NCBI GenBank assembly: GCA_963695405.1
Contig: CAVOGJ010000001.1
Span: forward strand, 1-64,000
Length of the DNA: 64,000 bases
Reading direction: 5' to 3'
Origin: CAVOGJ01 sp963695405
Lineage (GTDB): Bacteria > Planctomycetota > Planctomycetia > Pirellulales > Pirellulaceae
Shown here: positions 49,799-57,702 of the stretch, in pieces
How positions within the stretch are numbered: position 1 is the stretch's first letter
Layout of the letters: each line of letters begins with the position of its first letter
Made by a program: the position numbers and the translations under genes
Notes under the pieces: model-generated
Told to the model about the DNA's origin: nothing
Database searches by the model: none
Seen by the model: the letters and a program-made list of their open reading frames with translations, nothing else

Positions 49799-50777
49799 GT
49801 GACGTTGAAAACTCTGTTAGTGACAGGCTGTGCCGGCTTTATCGCGTCCAAGGTCTGTGAACAGCTGCTGGCGGCAGGCGATCAGGTCGTCGGTATCGAT
49901 AACCTGAACGATTACTACGACGTCTCGCTCAAGCAGCACCGTTTGGAACAACTGCGCCAGCACCCGGCCTTCACCTTCGCGCAACTGGATATCGAAGATC
50001 GAGCCGCGGTCGCCAAGGTGTTCGATTCCGGCACGTTTTCGGCAGTGCTGAATCTGGCGGCGCGGGCCGGCGTGCGATACAGCATGAAAAACCCGTTCGT
50101 CTATATGACGACCAACGCGATGGGCAGCCTGAACCTGATGGAGGAGATGCGGCAGCGGGGGATCCACAAAATACGTGCTGGCCTCGACGTCCTCGCTATA
50201 TGCGGGACAGCCGATGCCCTTTGACGAGGATCTGCCGGTCAATACGCCCCTGTCACCCTATGCGGCATCAAAAAAAGCGGCCGAGTTGATGGCCCATTCC
50301 TATCATCATCTGTACGGTTTGGACGTTACGATCGTGCGGTATTTCACCGTTTATGGACCGGCCGGCCGGCCTGACATGTGTATCTTCCGTTTCATTCAAT
50401 GGATCGATCAGGGCCAGCCGATCGAACTGTTTGGGGATGGTAACCAGTCCCGCGATTTTACCTATGTCGATGACATCGCCCGCGGGACGATCGCGGCCGC
50501 CCGACCGGTCGGTTATGAAATCGTCAACCTGGGGGGCGGGAAACAACCGGTCACGCTCAACTACATTATTGGCGAACTCGAAGAGCGCTTAGGCCGCCAG
50601 GCGACACGCGAACACAAACCGTTTCACGCGGCCGATATCCTGTCGACTTGGGCCAGCATCGATAAGGCCAAGCGGTTGCTTGATTGGGAGCCGCACGTTT
50701 CCGTATCCGAAGGATTGGACCATTGTGTCCGTTGGTATCGAGAGAATCTGCCGTGGTCGGCGACGATCCGGCTGTAA
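49799..50777 (+). CDS. UDP-glucuronate 4-epimerase-like extended SDR, one frameshift
   Basis: NAD-dependent nucleotide-sugar epimerase. LLVTGCAGFIASKVCEQLLA is the Rossmann glycine motif. IDNLNDYYDVSLKQHRLEQL is typical of the CapI/UDP-glucuronate 4-epimerase group. After an indel near 50,175, VLASTSSLYAGQPMPFDEDL and YAASKKAAELMAHSYHHLYG hold the catalytic Ser and YxxxK. TVYGPAGRPDMCIFRFIQWI and DFTYVDDIARG follow. GTG 49799 is the start. With the next gene, a nucleotide-sugar dehydrogenase, it probably makes a uronic acid donor for the polysaccharide. Confidence 0.87.
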
Positions 50778-50784
50778 GTGAAAA

Positions 50785-50868
50785 GAGTGAAAAAAGGGGT
50801 CAGGTACCAAAAGGGGAAAGCACCTGCGGGGCCTCGCAGCTTTTGGTACCTGACCCCTTTTTTCACTC
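50785..50868. repeat. palindrome with 29-bp perfect arms
   Basis: The left arm begins GAGTGAAAAAAGGGGTCAGG at 50,785. The right arm is its exact 29-base complement ending at 50,868, around a GC-rich centre. Placed 8 bases after the epimerase stop and 25 before the next gene, it would strongly affect read-through in either direction. Confidence 0.9.
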
Positions 50869-50893
50869 CCACTCATTGTAGGGAGAGTTTGTT

Positions 50894-52234
50894 ATGTCGG
50901 TCACGTCTGTCGGTCCCGCCGCTGCCTTGCGGGAAAAGCTGCAATCCAGGTCCGCCGTGATTGGCGTGATCGGGCTGGGATACGTGGGATTGCCGCTGAT
51001 CGATGCGTTTCAGCATGCCGGCTTCTCGACGATGGGATTCGATGTGGATGCCGCCAAAGTCGCGAAGCTGAATCAAGGCGAGAGTTATATCTCGCACATC
51101 CCGTCGCAAACGATTCGAGGATGGCTGGAAAACGACAAACTGATGGCGACCAGTGACATGTCACGCATGAGTGAGGCGGATGCCTTGCTGATCTGCGTCC
51201 CCACGCCTCTGTCCGACAGCCGTGATCCCGACCTGCAGTTCGTGGCCAGCACGACCGAGTGCATCGCTCGGACCTTACGCCCCGGTCAACTGGTGGTCCT
51301 CGAAAGCACGACTTATCCTGGCACGACGCGGGATATCATGCTGCCGATTCTGGCCGCCTCCGAGCTGCGGGTGGGCGAGGATTACTTTTTGGCTTACAGT
51401 CCCGAACGCGAGGATCCGGGAAATCCGGACTTCTCGACCAGCCGAATTCCCAAGGTGATCGGGGGCTATAACGACGATTCGCTCCAGCTGGCTCATCTGC
51501 TCTACTCTGCCGCCGTCACGGAAACGGTGCTGGTGTCTTCGCTGGAGGTGGCGGAAGCCTGCAAGATCCTGGAAAACACCTATCGCAGTGTGAACATCGC
51601 GATGGTGAATGAACTGAAACTGCTGTTCCAGAAGATCGGCATCGACGTCTGGGAAGTCATCGACGCGGCCAAGACGAAACCGTTCGGATTTCAAGCCTTT
51701 TACCCGGGTCCGGGCCTGGGGGGACACTGCATCCCGATCGATCCCTTCTATCTCAGCTGGGTGGCTCGCAAACATGAGATGCCGACCAAGTTTATCGAGT
51801 TGGCGGGTGAGATTAATACCAGCATGCCTCAGTATGTTGTCGATCGCTTGGGTGAGGCGCTGAATAACGTGGGCAAGCCGATCCGTGGCAGTCGCATCGG
51901 CATTTTGGGCGTGGCGTATAAAAAGGACGTGGATGATCCGCGGGAAAGCCCCTCTTTTAAACTGATGGAGCTGTTGCAGGCACGAGGCGCCGTGCTCAGC
52001 TACTCGGATCCACACATTCCCGTGCTGCCCGGTATGCGGCACTACCAGGTGCCCCGGCTGGCGAGCGAGGATTTGACCGCCAATTACCTGGCGTCACTCG
52101 ATTGCGCATTGATCGCGACGGACCATAGTGCGTTTGACTACGAGGCCATTGTGCGGCACGCGCCGCTGATCGTGGACACACGGAACGCGACGAAGCACGT
52201 AAAGCAGGGCCGCGCGAAGATCTTCAAGGCGTAG
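50894..52234 (+). CDS. nucleotide-sugar 6-dehydrogenase (UDP-GlcNAc/UDP-ManNAc type)
   Basis: A complete 446-residue protein that oxidises C6 of a UDP-sugar to a uronate with two NAD+. IGVIGLGYVGLPLIDAFQHA is the NAD-binding GxGxxG. ALLICVPTPLSDSRDPDLQF and STTYPGTT follow, with FLAYSPEREDPGNPDF in the middle domain. The catalytic Cys is in PGPGLGGHCIPIDPFYLSW, and the C-terminal UDP-binding domain has GVAYKKDVDDPRESPSFKL. The length and ESPSF motif fit the WbpA/TviB group better than UDP-glucose dehydrogenase. A GGGAGAG (50,880-50,886) lies before the ATG. Confidence 0.92.
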   Translation: MSVTSVGPAAALREKLQSRSAVIGVIGLGYVGLPLIDAFQHAGFSTMGFDVDAAKVAKLNQGESYISHIPSQTIRGWLENDKLMATSDMSRMSEADALLICVPTPLSDSRDPDLQFVASTTECIARTLRPGQLVVLESTTYPGTTRDIMLPILAASELRVGEDYFLAYSPEREDPGNPDFSTSRIPKVIGGYNDDSLQLAHLLYSAAVTETVLVSSLEVAEACKILENTYRSVNIAMVNELKLLFQKIGIDVWEVIDAAKTKPFGFQAFYPGPGLGGHCIPIDPFYLSWVARKHEMPTKFIELAGEINTSMPQYVVDRLGEALNNVGKPIRGSRIGILGVAYKKDVDDPRESPSFKLMELLQARGAVLSYSDPHIPVLPGMRHYQVPRLASEDLTANYLASLDCALIATDHSAFDYEAIVRHAPLIVDTRNATKHVKQGRAKIFKA

Positions 52235-52242
52235 CTCTTATC

Positions 52243-52500
52243 GTAGCGTAGCCGTCCCCGGCTGCGTCCGTAGCGTAGCCGTCCTCGGCTGCGGACGTAG
52301 CGTAGCCGTCCTCGGCTGCGGTCGTAGCGTAGCCGTCCTCGGCTGCGATGGGCCGGTAAAAACGTCCACGCGACAATCGACCTTCACCACCGATCCGTCG
52401 TAAACGCGACGCCATCCGGTTACCCGGCCGCCGACGACGGCGACGCTACCAGCGCCATCTCGCACTTCTCGCCGCCGAGGACGGCGACGCTACCAGCCGG
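52243..52500. repeat. four 27-bp direct repeats with an inverted partner
   Basis: The unit GTAGCGTAGCCGTCCTCGGC, plus TGC and a variable four bases, repeats four times from about 52,243 to 52,350. The complement, GCCGAGGACGGCGACGCTAC, appears at about 52,475-52,495 and partly at 52,430-52,450. This could fold into alternative hairpins between the convergent genes and serve as a bidirectional terminator. Confidence 0.85.
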
Positions 52501-53440
52501 CGATGCCGCTCAATCGGCTAGTCGACAAGACCATGGCGAACAAAGCGGCCAAAATCAGGGCCGCCGCATGTCGCCGTACGCGGAGGGTGACTTCTCCCAC
52601 CGCCAGGGTGCCGAGGGCACTGAGCGCATAGAAACCAGAGACAATCCCCACCAGTAACGAACCTGTCGCCAGCGCATCCCCGCCCAACAACCGGCTACGC
52701 GTCTGAAAATCGACCTGCATCACCAGCCAAAAACCCGACAGCATCTGCAACAACATCGCCACCAGCGCGATCATGCCGGCTCGTTTCGCGATCCACGGAT
52801 CACCAAACGGGCCGGCCGCGCGGCGCGTGCCCCACACCAACAGCCACGCCCCCGTGGTCGCGAAGGCCGCCAGGACAAAGTGCAGAGACTTGGCGATCAC
52901 CGCGGGCGAAGCCAAAAGGCTTCGATACTCGGCCGATGCAATGGGCCGCAACGGCAGCGGTTCAAGCGGTGGCGTTTGCACTTCCTGGGCGACAATCGTG
53001 AGCAAGGGCGGAAAGTGGTACAGCAGATTCAGCGAGGTGGCCACGGCCAGTAGCCAGGCCGTCCCGCGTCCGGCCCGCCGCTGTAAGCGACTTTGCAGGA
53101 CCAGCCACAAAACGCTGGTTACGAGCAGACTGAACACGATCTCCCAGATTCCCCACCAGAGTCGTGGATAGTAGCGCGTCATCACGCTCGTATAGTCGCG
53201 ATGTCCCATCGCCGTCGCGAACCAGCCCAAGAAAAGTCCTGTGACCACGGCGGCCAAGAGTGCCACCAGCGATTGCACGACCAATCGTTTCGCAGCCTGG
53301 CCCGTGTCCGGCGGCGAGGATCGTAAGAGAAACATCGCCACCAGCGGACCGGCTGCGGCCAATTGGACGCTCACCAAGTGCACAAACAGGATGACCGCGA
53401 AGACTAACGTCAGCAAGGAACTAACTCCTTCAAACACCAT
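52490..53440 (-). CDS. multi-spanning membrane protein of unknown function
   Basis: From ATG 53440, about 316 residues with eight or nine hydrophobic helices, e.g. LVFAVILFVHLVSVQLAAAG, LVVQSLVALLAAVVTGLFLG, IWEIVFSLLVTSVLWLVLQS, SLHFVLAAFATTGAWLLVWG, AGMIALVAMLLQMLSGFWLV and LATGSLLVGIVSGFYALSAL. Intramembrane His (VHLV, LHFVLA) could bind haem or metal, but no family signature is seen. A long N-terminal extension to 53,518 is open but less likely. Confidence 0.7.
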   Translation of the reverse strand: MVFEGVSSLLTLVFAVILFVHLVSVQLAAAGPLVAMFLLRSSPPDTGQAAKRLVVQSLVALLAAVVTGLFLGWFATAMGHRDYTSVMTRYYPRLWWGIWEIVFSLLVTSVLWLVLQSRLQRRAGRGTAWLLAVATSLNLLYHFPPLLTIVAQEVQTPPLEPLPLRPIASAEYRSLLASPAVIAKSLHFVLAAFATTGAWLLVWGTRRAAGPFGDPWIAKRAGMIALVAMLLQMLSGFWLVMQVDFQTRSRLLGGDALATGSLLVGIVSGFYALSALGTLAVGEVTLRVRRHAAALILAALFAMVLSTSRLSGIAGW

Positions 53441-53713
53441 CGCCGTGAGAATGCTGCCGAGTCTGACAGATGGTGCGGTTGACGTCGACCGGTCCGGTCT
53501 TGAGCGAAGGGGATGCATGTCGCCTGCGTATGCGGAACGGGCGACGGCATGCTATCGCGACGCGGCGCAGGACGGTTATCTCCCCATCGTTCACCTGCCG
53601 GTCCGTTGCTCTCGCGGTGGTGGTCGTGCCGTTAGCGTGGGTTGTGTGTGTTTTCCAGGGAATCATTGACTTCGACTGCGGCAGGATGCCACAGCCACGG
53701 TCGCCCAGACGCG
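53441..53713. other. intergenic region
   Basis: This lies between the divergent membrane-protein gene and the tRNA promoter. Open frames exist on both strands but none shows a ribosome binding site or recognisable domain. Confidence 0.4.
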
Positions 53714-53742
53714 TTGACGACGCCGGATAGGGGTAGTATTAT
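53714..53742 (+). promoter_or_regulatory. sigma70-type promoter of the tRNA gene
   Basis: TTGACG (53,714-53,719) and TATTAT (53,737-53,742) are 17 bases apart, and the mature tRNA begins 10 bases further on, which fits transcription starting at or just before the tRNA. Confidence 0.75.
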
Positions 53743-53752
53743 CGTCCGGTTC

Positions 53753-53827
53753 GGGCGCTTAGCTCAGTTGGTTTAGAGCACCTGCCTTACAAGCAGGGGG
53801 TCACAGGTTCGAGTCCTGTAGCGCCCA
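53753..53827 (+). tRNA. tRNA-Val (anticodon UAC)
   Basis: The full cloverleaf is visible. The acceptor GGGCGCT pairs with AGCGCCC, followed by discriminator A. The D arm is GCTCAGTTGGTTTAGAGC. The anticodon stem CCTGC/GCAGG encloses the loop CTTACAA (anticodon TAC). The T arm is ACAGGTTCGAGTCCTGT. The CCA end is not encoded. It reads GUA codons, and probably other GUN codons by wobble. Confidence 0.97.
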
Positions 53828-53887
53828 TTGTTTGTCACTCATGGGCGACGCGAGGGGCCAGGCGACCACCTCGACGGAGACAGCCAG

Positions 53888-54733
53888 ATGCGACGCCACC
53901 GTCACGTGCTTCATCTGTTGTTATCGCTCCTCATCCCTTGGTCGCTGGTCGGGATAGCCAAGGCGCAGCCGGCAGAGGGACTCGAGAAAGTCAAGCAGCT
54001 CGCAGAAACAGGCACGCGGATCGTCGATCTGACCCACCCGTTTGATGGCGACACGATCTACTGGCCGACGCAAGACGGCTTTCAATTGATTCGCGAGTCG
54101 GCTGGAGTCACGGAACGCGGGTATTTCTATGCCGCCAATCGGTTTGCTGCCGCCGAGCATGGCGGTACGCATATCGACGCCCCGATTCATTTTTCAGCCG
54201 GCGGCTGCACGGTCGATCAAATTCCACTGACTCGCCTGCTGGGTCCAGCCGTTGTCATCGACATTACGAAACAGTGTGCGGAAGATCCCGATTATCAAGT
54301 GACTGTAGGCGATCTGCGACAATGGGAAGTCGACCATCATCGTCAGCTGGCCGACGTTATCGTCTTTCTGCGGACAGGCTATGGTCGTCACTGGGGCAAC
54401 CGAGAGCGCTACCTGGGTACCAAGCAGCACGGCCCCGAAGCGGTCGCGTTGTTGCATTTCCCGGGGCTCGATCCGGTGGCCGCGCGGTGGTTGGTAGAAC
54501 ACCGAGCGATCAAGTCGATCGGAATCGACACGGCCAGCATTGACCATGGCCAATCACAGTTATTTGGCAGCCACGTGACGTTATTCGAACGAGGGGTACC
54601 GGCGTTTGAGAACGTGGCCCACTTGGACGAACTTCCGACCGTCGGTGCGACCGTGATCGCCATGCCCATGAAAATTGGCGGTGGCAGTGGAGGTCCGACT
54701 CGGATCATCGCGCTGCTGGACGATCAACCGTAA
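53888..54733 (+). CDS. secreted cyclase-family protein (kynurenine-formamidase-like)
   Basis: 281 residues. A signal peptide (HVLHLLLSLLIPWSLVGIAK, then AQ) makes it extracytoplasmic, unlike typical KynB. The family metal motif is present as AEHGGTHIDAPIHFSAGG (H-x-G-T-H-x-D-x-P-x-H). TRIVDLTHPFDGDTIYWPTQ, VIVFLRTGYGRHWGNRERYL, SIGIDTASIDHGQSQLFGSH and KIGGGSGGPTRIIALL follow. The fold is complete. The enzyme is a metal-dependent hydrolase; the substrate is unknown. ATG 53888 starts 60 bases after the tRNA, so transcription may continue from it. Confidence 0.9.
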   Translation: MRRHRHVLHLLLSLLIPWSLVGIAKAQPAEGLEKVKQLAETGTRIVDLTHPFDGDTIYWPTQDGFQLIRESAGVTERGYFYAANRFAAAEHGGTHIDAPIHFSAGGCTVDQIPLTRLLGPAVVIDITKQCAEDPDYQVTVGDLRQWEVDHHRQLADVIVFLRTGYGRHWGNRERYLGTKQHGPEAVALLHFPGLDPVAARWLVEHRAIKSIGIDTASIDHGQSQLFGSHVTLFERGVPAFENVAHLDELPTVGATVIAMPMKIGGGSGGPTRIIALLDDQP

Positions 54734-54764
54734 GGCCGATCCGCGTTGCGCGCTCGGCGATTGA

Positions 54765-56695
54765 CGGTGGTGCACCCACCCCGTTGCGCAACGCCGTGAA
54801 CGATTCACGCGGCGGTTTCATTAGGGCCGCCCCTGCGGGGCTGATGTGAATCACCGTCGTACGTTTCCCGGGGTTGCGCGGCATTCGTAAAACTCATGCC
54901 ACTCCACCCCGGGCTGGATTAACGTCACGCCTGCGGCGTTGCGCGCTCGGCGATTAACGGGCGTGCATTCACACCGTTCGCAACGACGTGAACAATTCAC
55001 GCGGCGGTTGCATTAGGGCCGCCCCTGCGGGGCTGATGTGAATCACCGTCGTACGTTCCCGGGGTTGCGGCATTCGTAGGACTCATGCCGCTCACCCCGG
55101 GCTGGATTAACGTCACGCCTGCGTCGTGGTGCGCTCGGCCATTGACGGTGATGCAATGACGATCGGCGTAGTGCGGCTCCGGCCGTGCATGATGATGCAT
55201 GAACGATGGGCAATGGACGATGATCCGCCCCGTAGGGGCGGTCCTAATCCAGCCCAGGGCAAAGTGCACGTGAGTTCCACGAACGTAAACGCCGCCCTGG
55301 GTTCCGCGCCGCGGTCGTACGTCGGCCGAGTCCACGACATTCCCACCGGGCCACGGTTGCCGAGGCCGAAACCGAGTCAGGGCTCCATCCGTCGTTTGCG
55401 GTTGGCAATCGGTGGGGACCAACATGAGGACCACCCCGTGGGGCAACGCCGTGAACGATTCACGCGGCGGTTTCATTAGGGCCGCCCCTGCGGGGCTGAT
55501 GCGAATCACCGTCGTACGTTTCCCGGGGTTCGCGGCATTCGTAGAACTCATGCCGCTCCACCCCGGGCTGGATTAAGGTCACGCCTGCGGCGTTGCGCTC
55601 GGCCGTTGACGATGGTGCACCGACGGTCGTGCGTTCAACGTCGTGAACGATGCACGCGGTTCGGCCGCTGAGGGGCTGATGCGACTGACGGTCGTACGTT
55701 GCATCGGGGTTGCGGCATTCGGACTCATGCTCCACCCCGGGCTGGATTAACGTCGCCTGCGGCGTGCGCTTGGCCATTGACGGTGGTGCATTCACGATCG
55801 GCGTTGCGCGCTCGGCCGTACATGATGAGGCATGAACGATGGGCAATGGACGATGATCCGCCCCGTAGGGGCGGTCCTAATCCAGCCCAGGGCAAAGTGC
55901 ACGTGAGTTCCACGAACGTAAACGCCGCCCTGGGTTCCGCGTCGCGGTCGTACGTCGGCCGAGTCCACGACATTCCCACCGGGCCACGGTTGCCGAGGCC
56001 GAAACCGAGTCAGGGCTCCATCGGTCGTTTGCGGTTGACAATCGGTGGGGACCCACAATGAGGACCACCCCGTTGCGCAACGCCGTGAACGATTTACGCG
56101 GCGGTTTCATTAGGGCCGCCCCTGCGGGGCTGATGCGAATCACCGTCGTACGTTTCCCGGGGTTGCGCGGCATTCGTAGGACTCATGCCGCTCCACCCCG
56201 GGCTGGATTAACGTCACGCCTGCGGCGTTGCGCGCTCGGCCGTTGACGATGGTGCAACGACGGTCGTGCGTTCACACCGTTGCGCAACGCCGTGAACGAT
56301 TTGCGCCGCGGTTTCATTAGGACCGCCCCTGCGGGGCTGATGCGAATTGCCGTCGTACGTTCCCCGGGGTTGCGGCATTCGTAGAACTCATGCCGCTCCA
56401 CCCCGGGCTGGATTAACGTCACGCCTGCGGCGTTGCGCGATTGGCCATTGACGGTGGTGCATTCACGATCGGCGTGGCGCGCTCGGCCGTACATGATGAT
56501 GCATGAACGATGGGCAATGGACGATGATCCGCCCCGTAGGGGCGGTCCTAATCCAGCCCAGGGCAAAGTGCACGTGAGTTCCACGAACGTAAACGCCGCC
56601 CTGGGTTCCGCGCCGCGGTCGTACGTCGGCCGAGTCCACGACATTCCCACCGGGCCACGGTTGCCGAGGCCGAACCGGATCCACGTCCGCGATGA
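54765..56695. repeat. A-A-B composite repeat array, three rounds
   Basis: Two module types alternate. Module A (about 180 bases, with GCGGCGGTTTCATTAGGGCC, CGCCCCTGCGGGGCTGATG and CACCCCGGGCTGGATTAACG) occurs in pairs. Module B (about 290 bases, with GATCCGCCCCGTAGGGGCGG and CACGAACGTAAACGCCGCCC) follows each pair. B modules start near 55,137, 55,775 and 56,440. The complement of B contains GGGCTGGATTAGGACCGCCC, clearly related to A, so B is an inverted, diverged relative. No gene is supported. Confidence 0.9.
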
Positions 56696-56697
56696 AG

Positions 56698-57540
56698 TTA
56701 GCCTGCGTGTTCGGCAGCAGGTGACCAGTCCCAAACCGGTTTCCCGACCATCCCAAAGTCGACGATCAGCGACACCGGCCGTTGTAACCGGTCCCGCTGA
56801 ATGTAGGCACTGCCGACGCCATCGCCGTAACCTGAATAAACGATGAACAAATTCGCATCCGGACTTCCCGTTTCGCGAAACAGATCACGGGGATCCCCGC
56901 TGAGATACGGGTTGGCTCCATCGGCGGGTCCCGGCACGAACTCTCCCCCGGCTTCGTCATCCTCGGCTGTTCGCTCCAATAGCCAACCGAACGATTTGGG
57001 CGTCCCGAGCGCCGCGGTGGCCGAGTCGATCCCGAACCACGGCAATTCGCGGCGTGTGCGGGCCTGCACCACTCGCCATTCTTCCGTGAAGGCCGGTTCG
57101 AGCGACACCGCGGTTTCGTTGGCAAATCGCACGCGAACGGCCGCCAACCGCTGGTCTTGCCGGGCCGTCAGCACAAGCGCCTCGACCGGAAAACGACCGC
57201 AGGGGAACAGGGTATCAAACTCCGCTGGTGACTCGCCCGCCTGTCCGGCAAGACTCGGGTCCTCAACGATGATGCGTCCGTCGGGAACAGCCAATTCGCC
57301 CATGGCGACAACCGACGCGGTTTGCCGGTCGTCGACAAAAGAGGCTGGCGACGTAAAGGCGTCCAGCAGTCGCGTATGTTTCAGGGGTGCACCGGCGGCG
57401 AGAAAATCGGTAAATCCTCGCTGATCGGAGCGCCAGCGGCGGTATCGCTCGATCCCCTGGATCAAACCGTAACCGAACAGGGCGAGCACGATGAGGCCGA
57501 GCAGGATCGCGACAAGCGGCGTGAAGACCGAGATAAGCAT
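56698..57540 (-). CDS. membrane-anchored DUF4241-like protein
   Basis: 280 residues with one N-terminal helix (VFTPLVAILLGLIVLALFGY). The soluble part has FPCGRFPVEALVLTARQDQR, LAAVRVRFANE, FGIDSATAALG and YSGYGDGVGSAYIQRDRLQR, PVSLIVDFGMVG, resembling DUF4241 (CG.FPV...A..RVAAVRV, YG.D.AT..., G.YPVY...D..G.V..LV.DF). Function unknown. ATG 57540 is the start. The stop lies immediately beside the composite repeat array. Confidence 0.75.
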   Translation of the reverse strand: MLISVFTPLVAILLGLIVLALFGYGLIQGIERYRRWRSDQRGFTDFLAAGAPLKHTRLLDAFTSPASFVDDRQTASVVAMGELAVPDGRIIVEDPSLAGQAGESPAEFDTLFPCGRFPVEALVLTARQDQRLAAVRVRFANETAVSLEPAFTEEWRVVQARTRRELPWFGIDSATAALGTPKSFGWLLERTAEDDEAGGEFVPGPADGANPYLSGDPRDLFRETGSPDANLFIVYSGYGDGVGSAYIQRDRLQRPVSLIVDFGMVGKPVWDWSPAAEHAG

Positions 57541-57702
57541 GGTTAAGTACGATGGTTGAAGTGTAAGTTACTCGGGGAAAACGCGCGCCGTGCGATGCAT
57601 GCGTCAGCACCGTGGCTGAGGCATCCTGCCGCAGTCGTCCTGGACATCGCCGTCAAGACCAGTCCCACCCAGGATAGAATCACCGTCGACGTGCGGCACC
57701 CG

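Noticed and set aside
55113..56734. FTFVEL stretches resembling type IV prepilin/pseudopilin N-termini
   Set aside because: They come from the complement of module B in the composite array, recur three times, lack the following hydrophobic helix and a start site.
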